From: Photobacterium indicum
GTDB lineage: Bacteria; Pseudomonadota; Gammaproteobacteria; Enterobacterales; Vibrionaceae
Length of the DNA stretch: 33,385 bases
Assembly: GCF_003026215.1 (NCBI RefSeq)
Contig: NZ_PYOC01000022.1
Coordinates: 1-33,385, forward strand
Direction: 5' to 3'
In this document: positions 7,412 to 14,708 of the stretch, piece by piece
How positions within the stretch are numbered: position 1 is the first letter of the stretch
Layout of the letters: each line of letters opens with the position of its first letter
Program-made: the position numbers and the translations under genes
The notes under the pieces: generated by a model
Database searches by the model: none
What the model was told of the DNA's origin: nothing
Seen by the model: the letters and a program-made list of their open reading frames with translations, nothing else

Positions 7412-8587
7412 ATGACCGAACAATACTACTCACTTGATGATATTCGTAAAAATGTTAGCCGCATTGATAACGAGATACTTAAACTACTGTCTGAACGACG
7501 CTTACTGAGCTTAGAAGTCGCTAAAAGTAAAATTGGTACTGCGAAACCAGTACGTGACCAAGCACGAGAACAAGAACTCTTGCTTCGTTTGATTGAAACA
7601 GGCAAGTCGCAGCAGCTCGATGCTTTATATGTTACGCAAATTTTTCATACCATTATTGAAGACTCTGTATTATTTCAACAAGCGTATCTACAAAAATTAG
7701 CGAACCCTGATAGCTTACAACCTGTGGCACGTGTGTCTTTCCTTGGAGCGAAAGGATCATACTCTCATCTTGCCAGCCGTAACTACTTCAGCCGTAAACA
7801 AACCAAACTCGTTGAGATGAGCTGCTCTACATTCCGTGATGTGTTGAACATTGTAGAAACAGGCAATGCTGATTATGGTGTGCTGCCAATTGAAAATACC
7901 AGCTCTGGTTCAATCAATGAAGTGTACGACTTACTACAACACACTAGCCTATCAATTGTAGGTGAAATAACCCAACCGATTGAACATTGCTTGCTCACTG
8001 TCGGGGATGCCGATATTAAGGGGATTAATACCTTATATTCTCATCCTCAGCCACATCAGCAGTGTAGTGAATACTTGCATTCAATGGGCAATATTACACA
8101 AGAATACTGCTCTAGTACCGCTGAAGCGATGCAAAAAGTAGCAGAATTGAATCTACCGAATGTGGCTGCAATTGGTAATGCGTCAAGTGGTGAACTTTAC
8201 GGTCTTACCCCAGTAAAAGACAATATTGCCAATCAACAAGAAAACTTCACTCGCTTTATTGTTGTAGCCCGCAAACCTGTTGATGTCACGTCACTGATCC
8301 CGGCCAAAAGCACCTTGATTATGTCTACGGCCCAGAAAGCGGGTTCATTAGTTGAATGTTTAGTGGTATTACGTAATTTAAATATCAATATGACTAAACT
8401 AGAGTCTCGCCCAGTGATTGGAAATCCATGGGAAGAAATGTTCTATTTAGATGTTGAAGAGAATTTAAAATCTGATGTGATGCAGCAAGCATTAGAAGAG
8501 TTAACACGTCTGACGCGCTTCATTAAGGTGCTAGGCTGTTACCCAAGTGAGAATGTAAAACCAACAGAAGTTGAGATCGAAGAATAG
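7412..8587 (+). CDS. pheA: bifunctional chorismate mutase / prephenate dehydratase
   Basis: PheA carries out chorismate to prephenate and prephenate to phenylpyruvate, the Phe branch of aromatic synthesis. The 391 residues comprise an AroQ chorismate mutase helix bundle (about 1-95), the prephenate dehydratase domain (about 106-285), and a C-terminal ACT domain (about 298-375) that binds Phe for feedback inhibition. Key dehydratase motifs are FLGAKGSYSH, ENTSSGSINEVYDLL and TRFIVVARK. The ACT domain contains KLESRPVIGNPWEEMFYLD, the ESRP motif of the Phe-binding site. AGGGA lies just before the ATG. It is controlled by the pheL attenuator upstream and converges on tyrA. Length is close to E. 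coli PheA (386). Confidence 0.97.
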   Translation: MTEQYYSLDDIRKNVSRIDNEILKLLSERRLLSLEVAKSKIGTAKPVRDQAREQELLLRLIETGKSQQLDALYVTQIFHTIIEDSVLFQQAYLQKLANPDSLQPVARVSFLGAKGSYSHLASRNYFSRKQTKLVEMSCSTFRDVLNIVETGNADYGVLPIENTSSGSINEVYDLLQHTSLSIVGEITQPIEHCLLTVGDADIKGINTLYSHPQPHQQCSEYLHSMGNITQEYCSSTAEAMQKVAELNLPNVAAIGNASSGELYGLTPVKDNIANQQENFTRFIVVARKPVDVTSLIPAKSTLIMSTAQKAGSLVECLVVLRNLNINMTKLESRPVIGNPWEEMFYLDVEENLKSDVMQQALEELTRLTRFIKVLGCYPSENVKPTEVEIEE

Positions 8588-8600
8588 TATCTATATAAAC

Positions 8601-8631
8601 GCGAGTATCTTATCTAGATACTCGCTTTTTT
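8601..8631 (+). terminator. intrinsic terminator of pheA
   Basis: Ten-base-pair perfect stem GCGAGTATCT (8601-8610) / AGATACTCGC (8616-8625), loop TATCT, then six T. It separates convergent pheA and tyrA; on the minus strand its T-tail is poor. Confidence 0.85.
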
Positions 8632-8654
8632 AATTCTGTCTTTATTGATTGATG

Positions 8655-9782
8655 CTACGAACGGTGAGTTGAATCGTTCGCTTGTCTTAATAAACCTTGG
8701 CTTTCAGCAAGAAAGTGTCCCGCATAATCACCAAACCAATGCTCAACCTGATTAAATGCTTGTTTGAACGCCTCTTTATCTTGCGTCTCAAGCATCTTTA
8801 TAGCCTCACCAAAACGTTGGTGGAAGCGTTTAATCATCGCAATGTTTTGCGGCGCAGACATAATAATGTCGGCATACAATTGTGCATCTTGAGCAAACAA
8901 GCGACCGACCATTGCAAGTTCTAAGCGATAAATCGGTGAACTTAACGACATGAGCTGCTCGATCTTCGGATCTTCCTCTGCCAAATGTACACCATAAACA
9001 AATGACGTAAAGTGGCGTAAAGCTTGGATCAACGTCATACCTTGATCATGCTCAATCGCACTAATACGATTTAGCGTTGCCCCCCAAATCTGAAATTGCT
9101 CAAGTAACCACTGGTAATCTTCAGGGTTTCGCCCATCGCAATACACAATCACTTGCTTCGCCAAGCTAGAAATATCGGGACCAAACATTGGATGTAACCC
9201 AATCACGGGGCCATTATGCACTTCTAGCATTGCCTGTAATGGGCCACTCTTGATCGAGGTTAAGTCAGCAAGAATACAGTCATCTGGTAAGTTGGAAAGT
9301 TTACCAATGATTTGCTCAGTGATGTTAATCGGCACAGAGACGACAACCATACCCGCATCGGTAAGGATCTCATCTGCACGATCCCAATCTTGACTACCTA
9401 ATTGACGAACTTGGTAACCTGAAAGTTCAAATAAACGGCAGAACAACCCACCTAGCTGACCATGCCCACCCACAACCACAATAGGACGAAGTTCAGGTTT
9501 TAAACACTTAAACCCTGAATCATTTTCACTCGAATAAGATTCACGCATGGTACGACGCAAAATGTCTTCAATAAGATCAGGCGGTACACCTTTTTGCTCA
9601 GCTTCATGACGGCGTGAGGCTAGCATCGCAGCTTCACGGTCTGGCGCATAAATAGGTAAACCATGCAGGCTTTTCACATGACCCACTTCTTCTACTAATG
9701 ATAAACGGCGAGCTAAAAGCTCTACCATTTGCTGATCAACATCATCGATTTGATCTCTTAATTTACTCAGTTCAGCAACCAT
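8655..9782 (-). CDS. tyrA: bifunctional chorismate mutase / prephenate dehydrogenase
   Basis: TyrA makes prephenate from chorismate and oxidatively decarboxylates it to 4-hydroxyphenylpyruvate with NAD+, the Tyr branch. The 375 residues hold an AroQ mutase domain (about 1-90) and a dehydrogenase domain with a Rossmann nucleotide motif VVVGGHGQLGGLF (about 102-114). The prephenate-binding GLHPMFGPD motif is near residue 195. E. coli TyrA is 373 aa with the same order. It lies 163 nt downstream of aroF on the same strand, with a terminator-like hairpin between them (9862-9909), so its expression may be partly separate from aroF. Confidence 0.97.
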   Translation of the reverse strand: MVAELSKLRDQIDDVDQQMVELLARRLSLVEEVGHVKSLHGLPIYAPDREAAMLASRRHEAEQKGVPPDLIEDILRRTMRESYSSENDSGFKCLKPELRPIVVVGGHGQLGGLFCRLFELSGYQVRQLGSQDWDRADEILTDAGMVVVSVPINITEQIIGKLSNLPDDCILADLTSIKSGPLQAMLEVHNGPVIGLHPMFGPDISSLAKQVIVYCDGRNPEDYQWLLEQFQIWGATLNRISAIEHDQGMTLIQALRHFTSFVYGVHLAEEDPKIEQLMSLSSPIYRLELAMVGRLFAQDAQLYADIIMSAPQNIAMIKRFHQRFGEAIKMLETQDKEAFKQAFNQVEHWFGDYAGHFLAESQGLLRQANDSTHRS

Positions 9783-9861
9783 GATCTCACTGTCCGTATT
9801 TATCTGCTAAGTATCTGACGAATTGAATATTACCGTTTAGCATCGTGCTGTTTATTCAGTG

Positions 9862-9909
9862 CAAAGAAAAAGCGCTTATTTATAAGTATAAATGGGCGCT
9901 TTTCTTTGG
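9862..9909 (-). terminator. terminator-like hairpin between aroF and tyrA
   Basis: On the minus strand, an imperfect stem with GCGC core (right arm about 9895-9909, left arm 9862-9876) contains an inner ATTTAT/ATAAAT pairing and is followed by TTTTTCTTTG. It looks like an intrinsic terminator but lies between two genes normally co-transcribed. It could attenuate tyrA or mark the 3' end of a separate aroF transcript. No leader peptide was seen. Confidence 0.55.
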
Positions 9910-9945
9910 CTAAACCAGTGTTACGTTTAAATGATACGAAGTAAT

Positions 9946-11019
9946 TTAACCTTCGCAACGATCCTTTAAGAACGGCGTTAATTCTTTACGAGTACGACGC
10001 AATAGCGCTTCTGTATCTTCCCAACTGATACATGCGTCAGTAATCGAGACCCCATAAGCCATTTCTTCACGCGGTAAATCAGCGCTTTGGCTCCCTTCAT
10101 TTAAATGGCTTTCAATCATCAAGCCTATAATCGATTTATTACCTTCACGGATTTGATGAAGTACATCTTCAGCAACTAACGGCTGACGACGGTAATCTTT
10201 GCGTGAATTTGCATGGCTACAGTCTACCATCAAGGATGGTGAAAGGCCTGACTGCTGCATCTCATTTTCACACTCAGTGACCGAAACTGAATCATAATTC
10301 GTTTGCTTACCGCCACGTAAAATCACATGGCCATCAGGGTTTCCTTGGGTGTTCAACAGCGCCACCTGACCTTCTGGATTAATCCCCATAAAACGGTGCC
10401 CAGAAGCTGCTGCTTGCATGGCATTGATAGCCGTCGCTAAACTTCCATCGGTACCATTTTTAAATCCAACGGGCATTGAAAGGCCACTTGCCATTTCACG
10501 GTGTGTTTGTGATTCTGTAGTACGAGCACCAATAGCAGCCCAACTGAATAAATCACCTAAGTATTGAGGACTAATTGGATCAAGCGCTTCTGTTGCTAAA
10601 GGAATCCCCATTTCAACCAAGTCAATGAGTAGCTGACGACCAATATGTAGCCCTTCTTCCACTTCAAAAGAACCATCAAGATGCGGGTCATTAATAAGAC
10701 CTTTCCAACCAACTGTTGTACGTGGCTTTTCAAAATAAACACGCATTACAATGTACAGTTGATCACTTAGCTCTTCAGAAAGCTGCTTCAATTTTTGTGC
10801 GTACGCTTTCGCTGCGTCAATATCGTGAATAGAGCATGGTCCGCATACCACAAGCAAACGGTGGTCACGCTTGTGAGTAATATCTGCAATGGTTTGACGA
10901 GATTCACGAATGAAGTTTAATGCAGTTTCACTGAGCGGTAACTTGGTTTTAAGTTCTTGAGGGGTGATCAATACGCATTCATCTTGAATATGTACATTAT
11001 TCAGTTGGTCTTTTTGCAT
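9946..11019 (-). CDS. aroF: 3-deoxy-7-phosphoheptulonate synthase, Tyr-sensitive type
   Basis: DAHP synthase condenses phosphoenolpyruvate and erythrose 4-phosphate, the entry step of the shikimate pathway. I chose the ATG at 11019 (357 aa) because the protein then begins MQKDQLNNVHIQDE, almost the same as E. coli AroF (356 aa), and GAGGAAAG lies upstream. The longer reading from 11070 uses GTG and adds 17 unconserved residues. Class I motifs include LLVVCGPCSIHD, GWKGLINDPHLDGSF, KNGTDGSLATA and VDCSHANS. It is upstream of tyrA, as in E. coli, and has a consensus TyrR box about 155 nt upstream of its start. The Tyr-sensitive assignment rests on sequence similarity and context. Confidence 0.95.
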   Translation of the reverse strand: MQKDQLNNVHIQDECVLITPQELKTKLPLSETALNFIRESRQTIADITHKRDHRLLVVCGPCSIHDIDAAKAYAQKLKQLSEELSDQLYIVMRVYFEKPRTTVGWKGLINDPHLDGSFEVEEGLHIGRQLLIDLVEMGIPLATEALDPISPQYLGDLFSWAAIGARTTESQTHREMASGLSMPVGFKNGTDGSLATAINAMQAAASGHRFMGINPEGQVALLNTQGNPDGHVILRGGKQTNYDSVSVTECENEMQQSGLSPSLMVDCSHANSRKDYRRQPLVAEDVLHQIREGNKSIIGLMIESHLNEGSQSADLPREEMAYGVSITDACISWEDTEALLRRTRKELTPFLKDRCEG

Positions 11020-11171
11020 GGTGGCTTTCCTCAATCTATTCTGGGTAGTAGAAGGCAAAGCCGTTCTCACTAACTATATTCAATATTTAACAGGTATCTC
11101 CTGCTCTCTAGTTAACACCATAACAAGTGATTTCCCTTCTTGGCAACACCCTGTAAAGAATAAATACCACT

Positions 11172-11189
11172 TGTAAATAAAAGTTTACA
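11172..11189. promoter_or_regulatory. TyrR box upstream of aroF
   Basis: The sequence TGTAAA, 6 nt, TTTACA is a perfect TyrR palindrome. A second half-site, TGTAAA at 11152-11157, lies 20 bp away with a degenerate partner, giving the strong-plus-weak box layout known for TyrR-repressed promoters. It lies between divergent aroF and btsS; aroF-tyrA is the expected target. Confidence 0.8.
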
Positions 11190-11263
11190 CCAAATGGTTT
11201 TTTGGCTATCTGAACAAACACAGGTAACCTATCTAAAGAGCCCACTCGTTCAACACTATTATC

Positions 11264-13012
11264 ATGGAACTGATTTTTTCATTACTCCAACAACTCAGTG
11301 TGTACTTAGTTATTGCTTATCTGCTAAGTAAAACTCCGTTGTTTATGCCTCTCACTACGGTATCTGGGCGTTTATCCCAACGTTTTTCATGCTATGTCTT
11401 GTTCTCTCTTTTCTGTATTTTAGGCACCTACTTTGGCCTCAATATTGAAGATGCTATCGCGAATACGCGCGCGATAGGTGCTGTAATGGGAGGGTTACTC
11501 GGTGGACCCATTGTGGGGTTTGCTGTGGGCTTAACTGGCGGCATGCATCGTTACAGCATGGGAGGCTTTACTGATGTCGCTTGCGCTATCTCGACCACAG
11601 CTGAAGGGTTGCTTGGTGGGCTCTTACACAGCTACTACGTACGCCGCGGGCAAGTCGACCAGCTCTATAGACCTTTCATCGTTTTCACTATTACATTAGT
11701 CGCTGAAATCATTCAAATGTTTATCATTTTAATCGTGGCTGAGCCCTACGATAAAGCCTTACACCTTGTCAGCGCCATAGCCTTACCAATGGTCATTGCT
11801 AACTCGCTAGGCGCAGCTTTATTCATGAGCATAATTCAAGATAGAAAAACGATTTATGAAAAATATTCAGCTGCATTTTCCAGTCGAGCATTAAAAATAG
11901 CCCAACGCTCTGTCGGTATTTTAAGCCAAGGATTTAATGAAGAAAGCACAAAAGAAATAGCCAAAATCGTTTATGAAGAAACGGGCGTTGGCGCAGTTGC
12001 GATTACTGATAGAGATAAAATATTAGCGTTTATTGGCATCGGTGATGATCACCATTTACCCGGTACACCAATATCATCGGGCTATACTCGTCGATCGATA
12101 GATAACTGCGAATTGGTTTACGCAGATGGCCATGATATGCCTTACTGTTGTTCGCTAAGTAATCGCTGTAAATTAGGCTCTGCACTTGTTATTCCTTTAG
12201 TGGGAGGAAATAACGATGTGCTAGGAACGATCAAACTGTACGAACCAAAACGTAAACTATTCTCTACAGTTAATCTAACGCTAGGTGAAGGCATAGCAAA
12301 ATTGCTCTCAAATCAAATTTTAACCGGGCGCTATGCGCAACAACAAATCCTACTGACTCAAGCAGAGTTACGCTTACTGCAAGCTCAGGTAAACCCTCAC
12401 TTCCTATTCAATGCACTTAATACAATAAGTGCAATAATTCGTCGAGACCCAGATAAAGCACGTCAGTTGATCCAACATCTATCACAATTCTTCCGTCGTA
12501 ATTTAAAGCAAAACATCGAAACCGTTACCATTAGCGAAGAGCTACAACATGTTCGTTCTTACTTGGAAATTGAGCTTGCACGTTTCTCTGATCGTCTGAA
12601 TGTTGAGATCATTGTTCCCGATGAATTAATGAGGGTAAATTTACCGACGTTTACCCTGCAACCCTTGGTTGAAAACGCCATTAAGCACGGTACTTCGTCA
12701 TTACTCGAGAACGGTCAAATCATTATTCGAGGGTACGTTTTTGATAATCAGTTAGTTTTGGAAGTAGAAGATAATGCTGGTACCTACCAACCAGTGGGTG
12801 AAGAAAGTGGACTAGGCATGAAAATAGTCGATAAGCGGTTGAAAAACATGTTCGGACAACAATACGGTTTAAAAATGAGTCGTCAGCCTAATGTATGGAC
12901 ACGGGCTACAATTACACTACCAGAAGATAAAACCTTGCAACACAATGATATAAACAAAATATACGTCGAAGCAAACAAGCAAGATCACCGTAATGGAGAA
13001 AACACAGCATGA
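11264..13012 (+). CDS. btsS: pyruvate-sensing histidine kinase BtsS (LytS family)
   Basis: BtsS is the high-affinity extracellular pyruvate sensor of E. coli (formerly YehU). The 582 residues show a 5TMR-LYT membrane domain (about 1-195) with SKTPLF and the long AIGAVMGGLLGGP motif, then a GAF-like domain (about 215-355) with the GIGDDHHLPG and CSLSNRCKLGS segments shared with BtsS. The dimerisation and phosphoacceptor region QVNPHFLFNALNTI follows (His379), then a HATPase with VENAIKHG and GLGMKIVDKRL. E. coli BtsS is 561 aa; the C-terminal tail here is longer by roughly 20 residues and unconserved. Its stop overlaps the btsR start by 4 nt (ATGA). No strong Shine-Dalgarno is visible. Confidence 0.93.
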   Translation: MELIFSLLQQLSVYLVIAYLLSKTPLFMPLTTVSGRLSQRFSCYVLFSLFCILGTYFGLNIEDAIANTRAIGAVMGGLLGGPIVGFAVGLTGGMHRYSMGGFTDVACAISTTAEGLLGGLLHSYYVRRGQVDQLYRPFIVFTITLVAEIIQMFIILIVAEPYDKALHLVSAIALPMVIANSLGAALFMSIIQDRKTIYEKYSAAFSSRALKIAQRSVGILSQGFNEESTKEIAKIVYEETGVGAVAITDRDKILAFIGIGDDHHLPGTPISSGYTRRSIDNCELVYADGHDMPYCCSLSNRCKLGSALVIPLVGGNNDVLGTIKLYEPKRKLFSTVNLTLGEGIAKLLSNQILTGRYAQQQILLTQAELRLLQAQVNPHFLFNALNTISAIIRRDPDKARQLIQHLSQFFRRNLKQNIETVTISEELQHVRSYLEIELARFSDRLNVEIIVPDELMRVNLPTFTLQPLVENAIKHGTSSLLENGQIIIRGYVFDNQLVLEVEDNAGTYQPVGEESGLGMKIVDKRLKNMFGQQYGLKMSRQPNVWTRATITLPEDKTLQHNDINKIYVEANKQDHRNGENTA

Positions 13013-13722
13013 TTAAAGCCATCGTGATTGATGACGAACTATATGCCCGTGAAGAACTGATCGATCTTTTGCTTGATAGCGGTGAAATTGATGTTATCGG
13101 TAGCTGTAATAATGCGATTGAAGGGCTAAAAAAAATAAATGCCCTAAAACCTGATGTGATTTTTTTAGATATTCAAATGCCGCAAATAACCGGGATCGAA
13201 ATGCTTAGCATGCTAGATCCAGACACCATGCCTAAAGTCGTATTTGTTACCGCTTATGATGAATATGCCCTAAAAGCATTTGAAGACAATGCTTTCGATT
13301 ATCTATTAAAACCCGTTGAAACATGCCGACTCAATAAAACGATTAAACGTCTTAAGCGTGAGTATGAAGCAAAAGATTATTCACCACTCATGTCAGACAT
13401 GTTGGAATTGATTCCCTGTACAGGCCACAACCGCATTTTACTGTTACGCCCTGAAGACATTGAAGTGGCTTACTCAGATTTATCGGGGGTGCATATTTTA
13501 AGTACAGAAACAAAAGCCAATACTCAGCTAACCCTTAAAGTTCTGGAAGAAAAAACTCCTCTTATTCGCTGCCACCGCCAATACTTAGTTCACCCACAAG
13601 CTATCCGAGAAATTAAGTTATTGGATAATGGTCTCGCCGAGATAACAACCCAGTATGGTTATCAAGTACCCGTCAGTCGCCGCTATTTGAAAGAGCTCAA
13701 AGATCGGTTTGGCTTAAGCTAA
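13009..13722 (+). CDS. btsR: LytTR response regulator BtsR
   Basis: The cognate regulator of BtsS (formerly YehT). It has a receiver domain (about 1-120) with acidic pair Asp8/Asp9, phosphoacceptor Asp54 (FLDIQMP) and Lys101 (LLKPVE). A LytTR DNA-binding domain follows (about 135-237), with ILLLRPEDIEVAYSDLSGVHI, RCHRQYLVHP and VPVSRRYLKEL. The ATG overlaps the btsS stop, so the pair is translationally coupled. In E. coli BtsR activates a CstA-family pyruvate transporter gene; here three matching direct repeats precede such a gene at 14709. No clear intrinsic terminator follows; a MITE begins 41 nt past the stop. Confidence 0.95.
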   Translation: MIKAIVIDDELYAREELIDLLLDSGEIDVIGSCNNAIEGLKKINALKPDVIFLDIQMPQITGIEMLSMLDPDTMPKVVFVTAYDEYALKAFEDNAFDYLLKPVETCRLNKTIKRLKREYEAKDYSPLMSDMLELIPCTGHNRILLLRPEDIEVAYSDLSGVHILSTETKANTQLTLKVLEEKTPLIRCHRQYLVHPQAIREIKLLDNGLAEITTQYGYQVPVSRRYLKELKDRFGLS

Positions 13723-13763
13723 ATAACACAAAATTATTTACAGGATCCAAACACTAGCTCTTA

Positions 13764-14026
13764 TACCAATTCCATTAATTATCTGCCCATTCAGAATACC
13801 ACTGGGAGTCGAGTTCAAGGATAGTGTTTGATAGAAGAGTGGTTCTCTTTTGAAATCGCTAGACACAGAAGTTGGCTTCCAGTGGTGTTCCCTTCGGGCG
13901 AGTTTAAAATACTTTTATACTGCGTTAATAAATTTCAATTTAGAGCCACTAGATCTTCAATTTATCTCCTTGCCTAAAAGCATTTTAACTCTCGCTGAAC
14001 TGATCAGATAATTAATGGATTTGGTA
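13764..14026. mobile_element. 263-bp MITE with 22-bp terminal inverted repeats
   Basis: The left end (13764-13785, beginning TACCAATTCC) and the right end (14005-14026, ending ATTTGGTA) are inverted repeats matching at 21 of 22 positions. Both are flanked by the direct repeat TTA (13761-13763 and 14027-14029), a likely 3-bp target duplication. An internal inverted repeat of 10/11 matches (ACCACTGGGAG near 13798-13808, CTTCCAGTGGT near 13875-13885) is also present. It has no ORF, so it would depend on a transposase elsewhere; the T-N-A target resembles some IS5-superfamily groups, which is inference. It fills nearly all of the gap between btsR and the lipoprotein gene. Confidence 0.8.
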
Positions 14027-14043
14027 TTACCCATCAGGAAGAA

Positions 14044-14442
14044 CTAGTGGCCGCCGACACCATCAAACGATACATATCGCTCAAAGCCTTGCTGCCAGAA
14101 TATTTTATATAAACCATCTTCATCTCGGCGAAATTCACAGACACCCCATTCCATTTTTCCTTCCATACCAAATTGCTTCACCTGCTCTAGAGTACAGTAC
14201 GACTCAAGCCCTTTCTGATACCCTTGTAAGTATGTTTGATAGTCGACTGAAATGTCCTCACCGACAATCTTTGCATCCTCAAGTAAACGTTCCTCAGCGG
14301 CGGCCTTCTCCCCCCACCTCCCCTTATTCACTCCTAGTTGGTACCAATCTCCATTCACAATCAATGACTGTCTGGCATTCGACATCGAGCACCCCTGCAA
14401 CAGCCCCCCGATTAAAAGCCCGATGACCACTAGCTTTATCAT
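14044..14442 (-). CDS. DUF2799-type lipoprotein, YfiL-like
   Basis: A small lipoprotein of about 132 aa. The start at 14442 was chosen because AGGAGG (14448-14453) is 5-6 nt away; the adjacent ATG at 14445 is too close. The signal ends LLQGC, giving a lipidated cysteine near residue 18. The mature part contains two copies of a W/Y-x-x-G-x-x-x-G pattern (DWYQLGVNKGRWG and YLQGYQKGLESYC) as in DUF2799 proteins. E. coli yfiL, also DUF2799, lies downstream of aroF, so synteny supports orthology, although btsSR separates it from aroF here. Function is unknown in the whole family. The reading frame ends 15 nt from the MITE flank, so the insertion lies just past the stop codon. Confidence 0.75.
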   Translation of the reverse strand: MIKLVVIGLLIGGLLQGCSMSNARQSLIVNGDWYQLGVNKGRWGEKAAAEERLLEDAKIVGEDISVDYQTYLQGYQKGLESYCTLEQVKQFGMEGKMEWGVCEFRRDEDGLYKIFWQQGFERYVSFDGVGGH

Positions 14443-14577
14443 CATTACCTCCTGACATAACAATTCATAACTAACAATAAGTTAAGTTGCTTAATCTACA
14501 CTGAATTTTGACTGACCTTTCCTGATATGGCTCGCAAAGTAAGGATTAATACGGTTTCACTTTAATTATCGCGCATA

Positions 14578-14625
14578 ACCACTCAGTCAACTTATCGACC
14601 GCTTACCCCGCTATACAACCACTCA
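14578..14625 (+). promoter_or_regulatory. three BtsR-type direct repeats upstream of the cstA-like gene
   Basis: Three 8-mers ACCACTCA (14578-14585), ACCGCTTA (14598-14605) and ACCACTCA (14618-14625) all fit ACC[G/A]CT[C/T]A, the BtsR (YehT) motif reported in E. coli. They are spaced exactly 20 bp apart (12-nt gaps), so all lie on one DNA face. The E. coli site, as I recall, has two repeats with a 13-nt gap. They end 83 nt before the transporter ATG, and the btsSR genes are 1 kb away. Confidence 0.8.
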
Positions 14626-14708
14626 CTGTTTTACTGCGTGCATCTATCATCCATCACTTTACTATTGTAAGCGTTATCAAATTCCCAACATCACAGCGAG
14701 AAAACAAA

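Noticed and set aside
14027..14043. Possibility that the MITE truncated the YfiL-like lipoprotein gene
   Set aside because: The reading frame stops 15-17 nt before the element's flank and the protein has an apparently complete family pattern, so truncation is not supported.
14521..14536. Possible CRP site upstream of the BtsR repeats (CCTGATATGGCTCGCA)
   Set aside because: Only seven of ten consensus positions match; too weak to list although CRP control of this transporter type is plausible.
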